Source: an uncultured Thalassolituus sp.
Lineage (GTDB): Bacteria > Pseudomonadota > Gammaproteobacteria > Pseudomonadales > Oceanobacteraceae
Assembly (NCBI RefSeq): GCF_950066645.1
Contig: NZ_CATMFB010000013.1
Coordinates: 1 to 64,000 of the forward strand
Length of the DNA stretch: 64,000 nt
Direction: 5' to 3'
A program made the translations under genes and the position numbers. Position 1 is the first letter of the stretch, and every line of letters begins with the position of its first letter. Below are positions 44,640-53,700 of this stretch, one piece after another. The notes under the pieces were generated by a model. It had not been told where the DNA came from. It saw only the letters and a program-made list of their open reading frames with translations, and searched no databases.

Positions 44640-45560
44640 CTACGACATTGCGTCGCGCTTTTCTTTCAGAAAGTCCATCAGAGCCCGCGTTTTAGCGGGC
44701 AGATTCGCTCGTGAAGGCACGTAAAGATAGAACCCCGGAAACGGTTTGCACCATGGCGCCAGCACCCTCTGCAGGCGACCTTCGGCAATATGCGTCTGCA
44801 CGTTGAGATCCAGATATTTAATCAGTCCGACTCCCTGCAGAGCAGCGTTAAGCATATTTTCATCGTCGTTGAATATGGCGCTGCCGGTGGGCTCAAACAC
44901 CACCGTGCGTTGACTGTCATCGGCTGAGGTAAAGCTCCAGCGATCAATCACGCCACTGGATGAAAAACGATATGCCAGACAGTTGTGCTGAATCAGCTCT
45001 TCTGGTGATTCCGGAATACCATACCGTTCGAAGTAGCCGGGTGAACCAACAATCGCCATCTCGATGGGCGGCGACACCGGTACTGCCACCATATGCTCAT
45101 CCAGACTCTCTCCTAAGCGAATCCCTGCATCTACACCGTCGGCAATGATATTGCTGAAACCATCATTCATGGTCAGGTCTATTTTCAGCTTTGGATAGCG
45201 CGCCAGAAATTCAGCCATGTGCGGCTCGATTAACAGACGAGCGGCAATTCTTGAGGAGTTAATCCGCAGCAGGCCAGAGGGCTCTGCCTGTGACTCTCCA
45301 ACTTCCAATACCGCCTGTTCAATGGCACTCAGAGCCGGTTCCAGAATATCCAGCAGACGCTGACCTTCGTCCGTGAGCGACATGGTTCGGGTGGTCCGGT
45401 TAATCAGTCGCACATTCAGCTGTTGCTCAAGGCTTTTTAACTGCTGAGACAGAGCGCCCCGGGTCACCTCCATCTCCGTTGCGGCTTTAGTAAAGCTGCG
45501 GTGACGGGCGATATGGGCGAACCAGGTCAGGGACGACAGAAGTGAGGGATCAAGTTTCAT
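44640..45560 (-). CDS. LysR-family regulator of the hydrolase cluster
   Basis: About 306 aa. wHTH: LSSLTWFAHIARHRSFTKAATEMEVTRGALSQQLKSLEQQLNVRLINRTTRTMSLTDEG (about 6-65), in the style of the GcvA/LTTR branch, then a substrate-binding domain. It diverges from the hydrolases at 45679. ATG 45560 fits the family's N-terminus (MKLDPSLL) but no ribosome site precedes it; ATG 45590 and TTG 45608 are alternatives. A palindrome sits directly upstream of the chosen start. Confidence 0.85.
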   Translation of the reverse strand: MKLDPSLLSSLTWFAHIARHRSFTKAATEMEVTRGALSQQLKSLEQQLNVRLINRTTRTMSLTDEGQRLLDILEPALSAIEQAVLEVGESQAEPSGLLRINSSRIAARLLIEPHMAEFLARYPKLKIDLTMNDGFSNIIADGVDAGIRLGESLDEHMVAVPVSPPIEMAIVGSPGYFERYGIPESPEELIQHNCLAYRFSSSGVIDRWSFTSADDSQRTVVFEPTGSAIFNDDENMLNAALQGVGLIKYLDLNVQTHIAEGRLQRVLAPWCKPFPGFYLYVPSRANLPAKTRALMDFLKEKRDAMS

Positions 45561-45561
45561 T

Positions 45562-45580
45562 TGTTTAGAATAGCTAAACA
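45562..45580. promoter_or_regulatory. LysR-type operator palindrome
   Basis: TGTTTAG-AATAG-CTAAACA, perfect 7-bp arms and 5-nt spacer (with T-N11-A spacing inside), lies between the divergent LysR gene and the first hydrolase. It is the expected site for autoregulation and activation. Confidence 0.65.
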
Positions 45581-45678
45581 CTGATGTCATTGATAGCGCG
45601 TATATCAAATCAATCGGGTTTCATAAGATAGATCTCATCGAACACACAGACAGAACAAACATCTCGAGGAGATAACCC

Positions 45679-46593
45679 ATGCCAAACGTTACTTTTAAAA
45701 ACCTGAACGGCCACGGTATCACCATGGCCGCGACCATTAACTTCCCAGCGGATTTTGATGAGAGCAAAACCTACCCAGCGGTGGTGGTGTCTCATCCGGG
45801 CGGCGGTGTGAAAGAGCAGGCTGCAGGACTGTACGCTCAGAAGCTGGCGGAAGCTGGCCTGATTACGATCGCATTTGATCGTTCGTATCAGGGCGCGAGC
45901 ACCGGTGAGCCGCGTCAGTTGGAAAACCCATTCGTCAGCACAGAAGACGTCAGTGCTGTGGTTGATTATCTGACGACGCTGCCATACGTCGACTCTGACC
46001 GTATCGGTGCTATGGGTGTATGCGCCGGGGCTGGATACAGCGCAAACGCGGCCATTAACGACCGTCGCATTAGAGCGCTGGGTATGGTCAGTGCGGTCAA
46101 TATTGGTCAGATGTTCCGCAACGGCTGGGAAAACAACGTCAGCGATGCTGAGGCAGTAGGCTATCTCGATTTTGGTGCCAGCGCCCGCACCGGTGACGCC
46201 GCTTCTGGTGAGTACTCAGTGATACCTCTGGCACCGATGAAAGAAGAAGATGCACCAAACGAAGAACTGCGTGAAGCCTGGGAGTACTACCACACCGAGC
46301 GTTGCGCGCATCCGAATGCACCGGGCTATGCCCTGGCACGTAACCTCAGTCAGATCATTACCTATGACGCGTACCACAAAGCCGAGGCGTTTCTGACCCA
46401 GCCAGTACTGGCGGTGGCAGGCAGTGTTGCTGGCAGCAAGTGGATGAGTGAAGACCTGATGGCGCGTGCGGCCAGCACCGATAAAACCCTGCACGTGATC
46501 GAAGGTGCGAACCATATGTCGCTGTACGACGTACCAGAATACGTTGATCAGGCGGTGGCGCAGTTGGGTGAGTTCTTCAACCGCACGCTCTGA
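45679..46593 (+). CDS. alpha/beta hydrolase, dienelactone-hydrolase-like (Cys nucleophile) 1
   Basis: A 304-aa alpha/beta-hydrolase fold. The nucleophile elbow is G-V-C-A-G (about 115-119), giving Cys in place of Ser as in dienelactone hydrolases, with oxyanion strand VVVSHPGGGVKEQ (about 34-46) and catalytic His in EGANHMSLYD (about 275-284). It may act on small esters or lactones. GAGGAG precedes ATG 45679. First gene of the LysR-controlled set. Confidence 0.78.
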   Translation: MPNVTFKNLNGHGITMAATINFPADFDESKTYPAVVVSHPGGGVKEQAAGLYAQKLAEAGLITIAFDRSYQGASTGEPRQLENPFVSTEDVSAVVDYLTTLPYVDSDRIGAMGVCAGAGYSANAAINDRRIRALGMVSAVNIGQMFRNGWENNVSDAEAVGYLDFGASARTGDAASGEYSVIPLAPMKEEDAPNEELREAWEYYHTERCAHPNAPGYALARNLSQIITYDAYHKAEAFLTQPVLAVAGSVAGSKWMSEDLMARAASTDKTLHVIEGANHMSLYDVPEYVDQAVAQLGEFFNRTL

Positions 46594-46706
46594 GCCTGAC
46601 ACAGCCGATTACTGAATATTTATTTTCACATTTCACCGGGCGCTGTTAACCAAGCGGAACCCCGCCTGACCAAGCAGAGCAGCCGCCCGGCATCAGAGGA
46701 ATTAAC

Positions 46707-47642
46707 ATGAGCACGATTCAAACTGTACGTTACCGTCACTTTGGTTGGGACATCGCCGCCAACCTTCATCTGCCTGAGAATTTTGACGCCTCAGGTACGT
46801 ATCCGGCGATCGTCAGCACCCACCCGATTGGCAGTTGTAAAGAACAGACCGCCGGTAATGTCTATGCCAAAGCACTGGCTGACGCGGGTTTTGTGGTGTT
46901 GGTTCACGATGCCAGTTTTCAGGGCGAGAGCGGTGGTGAACCGCGCAATATCGAAGACCCGGGCATTCGTGTCGCAGACATCCGCTTTGCCGTGGATTAT
47001 CTGCAGGCACTGCCGTATGTTGATGCGCAACGCATCGGAGCGATTGGTGTCTGTGGCGGCGGTACGTATACAATTCATGCGGCGATTACCGATCATCGAC
47101 TGAAAGCCGTTACATCCATTACAGGTGTGAACTATGGGCGCCTGATCCGCGAAGGCTTTGCACAATTTCAGCCGCGCCAGATGGCAGCTAATATCGCTGA
47201 GATGCGCACTGGCTATGCTCAGTCTCTGCCGGGCACTACTGACGCAGCAGATCTTCTGCCACCTTCGGTCGAGGCAGCAAAAGCCGCGGGGATGACCGAT
47301 ATTGATGTCCTGGAAGCCACCGAGTACTACAAGACTGAACGTGGCCAGACGCCAAACGGCAAGACCAGTCAGTTAATGTCGTTTACCGGCGCAACGATGG
47401 GGTGGGACGCCTTTACCAACGCTGAGGTATTGCTGACTCAGCCTTTGATGGTGGTTATTGGTAATAAACCTGGCGGCTTTGGTGCCTATCAGGATGGGTG
47501 GGAGATATACAGCCGTGCCGCGTCAGAGCAGAAAGAGATCGTTGTGGTCGAGGGCTACTCTCACTATGACCTGTACGATAAAGCCGAGCCCGTCGCCGAA
47601 GCCCTGGCCAAGGTGATTCCGTTCTTTAAAGAACATCTTTAA
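46707..47642 (+). CDS. alpha/beta hydrolase, dienelactone-hydrolase-like (Cys nucleophile) 2
   Basis: A 311-aa paralog of the previous gene. Nucleophile elbow GVCGGG (about 114-119), oxyanion segment VSTHPIGSCKEQ (about 36-47) and His in EGYSHYDLYD. Shared order and motifs indicate tandem duplication followed by divergence. AGAGGAATT precedes ATG 46707. The 113-bp gap between the two genes has a CCGGGCG/CGCCCGG hairpin (46636-46690). Confidence 0.78.
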   Translation: MSTIQTVRYRHFGWDIAANLHLPENFDASGTYPAIVSTHPIGSCKEQTAGNVYAKALADAGFVVLVHDASFQGESGGEPRNIEDPGIRVADIRFAVDYLQALPYVDAQRIGAIGVCGGGTYTIHAAITDHRLKAVTSITGVNYGRLIREGFAQFQPRQMAANIAEMRTGYAQSLPGTTDAADLLPPSVEAAKAAGMTDIDVLEATEYYKTERGQTPNGKTSQLMSFTGATMGWDAFTNAEVLLTQPLMVVIGNKPGGFGAYQDGWEIYSRAASEQKEIVVVEGYSHYDLYDKAEPVAEALAKVIPFFKEHL

Positions 47643-47671
47643 TTCATAGCAGTGTAGAAATTGAGGTCATC

Positions 47672-48325
47672 ATGTCTTTAATCCAGTGGACCGGCGTTAT
47701 CCTGATTGGCCTCGCTGTTGTTGTGATGGGTGTTCTGAGTGCCGTGGTCGGCATTGAGATCTATCAGTCCCGGCAGGTCGCCAAGCTTGAGCCTGTTGAG
47801 AAGCAGAGTGCTCGTTCTGATGTCGGCGCCAGCCGCACTGCGGTCGTGTATTTTTCCCGTTCGGGGAATACCGGTCTTGCGGCCCGCCATGTGGCAGGTC
47901 GCTTGAACGCAGAGACGATCCACCTGACGGCACCCGCGTATGAGCTTGGCCCGGTCGGCCTGGCGAATGCCCTGAATGATGCCAACCGTCTGAAAACCGA
48001 TCCAACGGCCTTGCCTGAAATAGTGCCTGCAAGCGCAGACCTGTCAGGGTTCGATACCGTCTGGATCGGTTCGCCGGTCTGGCTGTACAGCCCGGCGCCA
48101 CCGATCTGGGCGTTTGTTGAGAACAACCGTTTCGATGGCGCGCATGTGGTGCTGTTCAACACATTTAACAGCAACTTCGGCGACGATCATATTGAACGAC
48201 TGCGAGACAAAGTGATGGTTCGAGGGGCGATGTCGTTTGAGCATCGCTCTGTAAAGCGCGGTCGCATGACACAGCAGATGGCACCTGAGGAAATGCTGCA
48301 GACGATAGATGAAGAGTGGTTTTGA
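47672..48325 (+). CDS. membrane-anchored flavodoxin-like protein
   Basis: A 217-aa protein. An N-terminal transmembrane helix (about 5-30) is followed by a flavodoxin domain starting at YFSRSGNTG (about 60-68), which binds FMN phosphate, and WIGSPVWLYSPAP (about 131-143). It should carry electrons at the cytoplasmic or periplasmic face depending on topology. Third gene of the LysR-controlled set; GAGG precedes ATG 47672. Confidence 0.8.
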   Translation: MSLIQWTGVILIGLAVVVMGVLSAVVGIEIYQSRQVAKLEPVEKQSARSDVGASRTAVVYFSRSGNTGLAARHVAGRLNAETIHLTAPAYELGPVGLANALNDANRLKTDPTALPEIVPASADLSGFDTVWIGSPVWLYSPAPPIWAFVENNRFDGAHVVLFNTFNSNFGDDHIERLRDKVMVRGAMSFEHRSVKRGRMTQQMAPEEMLQTIDEEWF

Positions 48326-48348
48326 AGTCTGGTTCTTATGTTCTTGTC

Positions 48349-50781
48349 TTAGCGCCGTAACTGAAATTCAAACATAACTCGCGCCAACGCTCCCTGAGCA
48401 TCGGCAATCACAATTTCCTGAGAACCCGGTTGGGTGAGCGTGATTCTGAACAGCCCCTGCTCACCTGAATCCGATTGATAGACCCCATTGAGATACAGCG
48501 ATTTTTCGCCGAAGCCACCGAGGGTATTCAGCACCAGTTCCTGTGTTGTCTGAAAGCTCGCCGGCATAAGGGTCTGGCCATCCTCTACACCAATAATGCG
48601 CAAGGGGTCGGTAGCTAATATCGGGGCGGTACATGCTGGATTTAGGTGAGGCAGTTGGCCGGACAAGCGCAGGTGCGGTGCAATCCAGGGCTCCAGATTT
48701 CCTGGCCATAGTGCGAGCGTACGGTTCTTGGGGGGGCTATTTGAGATGGTCTGGGGAGCGGCAGCAAGGCCAGAGCATTCTGGTGTGATCATGTGCCCGC
48801 TCTCATCTACCCGAATAGTTAAGGTGGATGGCGCTGTGCCATCGGCATTGATATCCCGGAGTGTTGGCGGTAGTTGATCGCGGATCAGGTAAGCCGTGTG
48901 GGCAACGTGGCACTGGTCACTAGGCATAGTCGCTGCGGCTTTGCCTGATGGCCAGCAGATGGTTTCGCGGCTGACGTTGTCAGGTTGCGGTGGCCATTCT
49001 GGGTCCGGGTCTAGTCGTTCCTGTAATCGGAACAGCAGAGGCAGCGCCGTTACTGCGCCGTATTGGCCAGGGCTTGGTGTTCCATCGGGCCGTCCGAACC
49101 AGACCACTATGGTGTAGGTCGGTGTCACCCCTACGGCCCAGGCATCCCGGTAGCCGTAGCTGGTTCCGGTTTTCCATGCCATTGCCGCCTCGTGTCTGAG
49201 TACAGCGGCGCTGCGAATGCGATTGGGGCGGGGCTGACGCAGCATATTGAGCGTAACCCAAGCTGCCTCCGGGCTGAGCAGCCAGCTGGATTCCTGATGA
49301 AGGCCTGACGGGGTGCTTTGCTCAGGAAGTTCCTTGAGAGTCTTTAATGGTCTTATTTCGCCTCCATTTGCGAGCCCAGAATATAAAGTCGCCAGATTCC
49401 AGGCACTGAAACCACCGCCACCTAAGGCCAGTGCCAGACTGGGCTTGGCGTTGCCGGGAATCTGGTAGGGCGTTCCGGCATTGGTCAACGATGCAGCTAA
49501 AGACGCCGGGCCCAAAGCATCCAGCACCTGCACGGCAGGCAGATTTAAAGACTGTCGCAGCGCGGTCGTGGTGTCCACTGGGCCACTGAACGAGTGTGCG
49601 AAGTTCTCCGGCTGGTAACTGCGCAGATGTCTCGGCACATCTCTGAGGAGGCTGGCGCTGTGAATCAGCCCCTGATCAAGCGCGAGACCGTAAATAAACG
49701 GCTTGAGAGTCGAGCCGGGAGAGCGGGTTGCCCGGATCATATCGACATGGGCGAAACGTGCGTCGTCGGTAAAGTCGGCCGAGCCCAGATAGGCTCTGAC
49801 GCTGCGGTCGCGGTTATCGACCAACAGAATGCTTGCGGACTGGTGCTCCGGAAAACGCTGAATTTCTTCGGCCAGTAAGGTCTGTAATTCGCGTTGAAGT
49901 TCGCCGTCTAAGGTGGTCTGAATCACCGCCTTATCTGGGTGGGCAGAGATCAGTTCGCGACTCAGAAGCGGGGCAAGTTGTGGTGTCGATGGCGGCTGCG
50001 CGACGATATTTTCGAGCAGGGCATAATCCCGTTGTTCGGCAGTAATCTGTCCTTGAGAAAACAGACGTTGCAGAACTTTATCGCGTGCTGCTCTGGCTCT
50101 TTCGGGGTAGCGGTCCGGGCGCAGTCGCGAAGGCGCTTGCGGCAACACTGCAAGCAATGCGCTTTCGGCGAGTGTCAGGTCACTTGGCGGTTTGTCGAGA
50201 TACATCTGGCTGGCAGCGCCGACACCTTCGATCACGCCGCCCATGGGGGCGTAGTTAAGATACAGCGTCAGGATCTCTTCTTTGCTGTAGTGCCACTCAA
50301 GCTGAAACGCCCGGAGAATCTGCTGAAGTTTACCGCTGATATTACGTGAGTGAGGTGACAGTCGCCGCGCCACCTGCATCGTGATGGTCGAGCCTCCCGA
50401 AATAATACAGTCGCAGCGATAATTCTGAATTGCAGCCCTGATCAGCGCGATAGGATTCACGCCGGGATGATAATAAAACCAGCGATCTTCGTAGCTGAAC
50501 AGGGCCTTGAGATAATCTGGCGATACGGCGTCTGCTGTTAAGGGATGAGTCACCGGATAGCGCCAGACGCCGCGATCGTCAGGGAAGGCTCTCAGTACCA
50601 GCTGGTGGCGGTCGGTCACGACCTGTGTATATCCTTCTCCCGAGTGCTGCGGGTCGGGCAGCGGGAACAGCAGGTCCAGAACCAGCAGCACTGTGACAAC
50701 GCCCGTCAGAAAGATCAGTAACGTCTTTCTGGTGGGTGTTAGTGAGGTACTGCTGATCGCTTTTCTAACTGCTTTCAGCAT
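48349..50781 (-). CDS. pbpC: penicillin-binding protein 1C
   Basis: An 810-aa inner-membrane bifunctional enzyme. One N-terminal helix, glycosyltransferase GT51 domain (YEDRWFYYHPGVNPIALIRA; GGSTITMQVAR), transpeptidase domain (GSTLKPFIYGLAL with the catalytic Ser; KTGTSYGYRDAWAVG) and a C-terminal BiPBP_C domain. It polymerises peptidoglycan. It starts one base after the alpha-2-macroglobulin stop, the usual pbpC-yfhM pairing. Confidence 0.93.
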   Translation of the reverse strand: MLKAVRKAISSTSLTPTRKTLLIFLTGVVTVLLVLDLLFPLPDPQHSGEGYTQVVTDRHQLVLRAFPDDRGVWRYPVTHPLTADAVSPDYLKALFSYEDRWFYYHPGVNPIALIRAAIQNYRCDCIISGGSTITMQVARRLSPHSRNISGKLQQILRAFQLEWHYSKEEILTLYLNYAPMGGVIEGVGAASQMYLDKPPSDLTLAESALLAVLPQAPSRLRPDRYPERARAARDKVLQRLFSQGQITAEQRDYALLENIVAQPPSTPQLAPLLSRELISAHPDKAVIQTTLDGELQRELQTLLAEEIQRFPEHQSASILLVDNRDRSVRAYLGSADFTDDARFAHVDMIRATRSPGSTLKPFIYGLALDQGLIHSASLLRDVPRHLRSYQPENFAHSFSGPVDTTTALRQSLNLPAVQVLDALGPASLAASLTNAGTPYQIPGNAKPSLALALGGGGFSAWNLATLYSGLANGGEIRPLKTLKELPEQSTPSGLHQESSWLLSPEAAWVTLNMLRQPRPNRIRSAAVLRHEAAMAWKTGTSYGYRDAWAVGVTPTYTIVVWFGRPDGTPSPGQYGAVTALPLLFRLQERLDPDPEWPPQPDNVSRETICWPSGKAAATMPSDQCHVAHTAYLIRDQLPPTLRDINADGTAPSTLTIRVDESGHMITPECSGLAAAPQTISNSPPKNRTLALWPGNLEPWIAPHLRLSGQLPHLNPACTAPILATDPLRIIGVEDGQTLMPASFQTTQELVLNTLGGFGEKSLYLNGVYQSDSGEQGLFRITLTQPGSQEIVIADAQGALARVMFEFQLRR

Positions 50782-50782
50782 C

Positions 50783-53700
50783 TTAGCGCGGCAGCACTAT
50801 CAGCTCTGGAATCGTGCTACCAATCGCCCGGACTTCCGGATCGTACATGTCTTCAAGCAGAGGGTTAGGCACTTTATACGTGCCCGGCGTGACTGCACGG
50901 ACGATGTAATACATGTGTGCAGGTCTGTCGTGATCATTGTTGTAATAACGGCGCGGCCCGGTGCGCAGTGCTGCAACGTAGCGGTCGTCACGGAACTCTT
51001 CATGAACAACGCCGGAGCTCTGCAGTCGCTGGCCTATCTTTTCACCATCAATCACCACATCTGTAAGCTTTGTGCTGTCGGCCAGATTCTGATTTTCAAT
51101 CTCAAGACCTGCAGGCAGGAGGTCGACCATCAGCAGATCCGGGCGGTACTTATTGGAATACACCACAAGCTCGACAATCATCATGTCGCCGGTGATCATT
51201 GTTATCGCCTGATCTGCGGGGAGCTTATTTCCATCCAGGTTCCAGTAGCGGCGAGACACACTGACCTGTCCGGAGGTATCTTCGTCTGGTGGCGTTGAAC
51301 TGTAGCCCTGATAAAACAGGTTGGTGTACAGATTGGCGTCGCCAATGTTGGTCACGCTCAGATCAGCGGCATCGCTACCTCGCAGCACGATACGGGAGGG
51401 GTGATTGCCAGTTAGCATCTGTTCTTTGCCCGCACTGAGCACCATCAACTTCCAGTCTTCTGAGGTGTGCTTCTTTTGCTCGTCGGCTAACTGCACGATG
51501 GCAATCTGTTCCTGCGTACTAAGGTAGCGACGTGAGCGCAGTTGCTCTGCAATTTCAGTCGTTAGCTCAACTGGGTGGGCGCTGTCGAGATCGTACTTCC
51601 AGATCAGGCGCGCCTGTTGGGCTTTATCGCGCAATTCTGAGCCGTAATCACTGATGTACGGACGGGTCTGTCGTGGCGTCTGTGACTTCTCATACAGCTC
51701 GGTAGCAAGGCGATTATCGCCCTGAAGTTTTGCAGCAATCGCCAGTTGCAACAGTGCCAGTCCTCCGGCTTCATCCGGGGCGTTGGCGGCGGTCGCACGG
51801 ATATCCGCCAGAGAGGCAATATTGTGTTGGGCAAGCACGAAGTGCGCGAAGGCCTGATAGGTAAAACGATACAGGTCGACATCTTCTGCCCAGAGTTCGC
51901 GCAGCTGCGCTTTACCACGGGAATATTCACGCAGACGGTTGAGAGTTTTACTCAGCATGTCGTTATCGATCTGATAGCCGGCGGCCTGAGCATCCGTCAT
52001 AAACTGAGCAACGTACGCTGCCAGCCAGTGTTGCTCATCATCATCTTCACGCCGCCAGAGACCAAAGCCGCCATTGGATTTCTGGCGGGTAGCAATACGG
52101 GCGAGACCGCTGGCGATGGCACTGGTGCGTGTTAGTTCGCCATTGGCTGAATGTTTCAGACGTTCAATCTGTTCATCACTTGCATACAGCCAGGGATAGG
52201 TCGAGCTGGTGGTCTGTTCGACGCAGCCATACGGATACTTCAGAAGGCGCTCCATGCGTTCTTCGGCTCCGAGCTCTTCATAACTGCTGATCGACACTGA
52301 GGCGACCAGCGAATCCTGCAGCCAGTCTGATGTTTTTTCAGCATCTGCTCTCAGGAGAGCGCCGGTTTCAAGGACGTCGTATTTACGGAACGTCAGAGCT
52401 GGGTACGGCTGTCGACTTTGCAGGCCCCACTCGCGATCAATAATGACTTTGTCCTGGTATTTCACGATGGAGTGGAAAACCACACGGCCCGCATTTTCCG
52501 CTTTAAACGGCAAGATCAGGGTTTCGCGCTGCTGTTGTTTCAGTGACAGAGTCTGGGATAAAGGCTGCGCCAGTGTTTCTGCGCTGACAGGCCCAGACGC
52601 CGAAAGTGTCACTTCAAATTCTGCATCATCGCCGGTCAGGTTAGTGACATCCAGAGCGACGCTGGATTCGTCACCTGCACCGATAAATCTCGGCAGAGAA
52701 AGTTGCGTAACAACCGGAGCAGCAACCGTTACCTTAGTATCGGTACTGCCGAGGCGTTGCTTATCGAATGCTAATGCCATTAAGCGGATCTGCCCATTGA
52801 AATCAGGCATGCTGACCGGAATAACGGCCTTGCCGTTTTCGACGTTTACCATGCCACTGAACAGCGAAATAATCTGCACTTCTGAGCGGGCAAGGTCGCC
52901 GCCACGAGCAAGATCAGCATCGCCGCCGTAGCGGATTTCACCGGTGCGGTTATTGTTCAGATCAATCAGTTTACCGTACATATCTTTGGCATCGACCGAG
53001 AAGCGACGCTGGCCAAAGAAGAAGGCGAATGGGTCAGGTGTCTTAAAACGGCTGATCGAAAGGATACCGCTATCGACCGCTGCCAGTGTGACCCAAGCAC
53101 GGCTTACAGGCTCAGCTGAGGTAATGTTAAGCGCGACCTCTTCGGTAGATTCTGGCAGCCATTTTTCAGGCGTTTCAATCTCAATGTTTAAACGCTGATT
53201 TTCCCGGTTCAGCGGCAGGTGAATCAGTCCGACTGAACGCGTTGGCGTTATACGCTGTTGTGTATCGGATGGTTGCAGATGGATCACCGACACATAGATA
53301 TCGTGGCGCTGCCATTTTTTGCTAACGGGGATATCTACCCAGCCGCCTTCAGCAGGGATATCGGCTTCGGTACGGAAGAGTAATTCGTCCGATTCAATCA
53401 GAATGAGCGAGTGCCCAGCCGCTGGCGGCGTGATTTTCAGGCGTGCATTATCACCGGCGTCGTAACTTTCTTTATCAAAGGCGAGGGTAACCTGATCCGG
53501 CCGGGCGGCTTGATCCCGTGATTGCCAGAACCAATACTTGCCTGCCTTGAAGTAAAAGCGGCTTATCAGGCCAGTGTTGGTGTCACGGACTTGCAGTACA
53601 TATTCGCCCCATTGGACCGGCACCTGTACTGTGATCGGGCTATCGGCTTTAGTCACCACCGGCAGGCTGAGTTCGCGCACATTACGGCGCTGTTCTTCGT

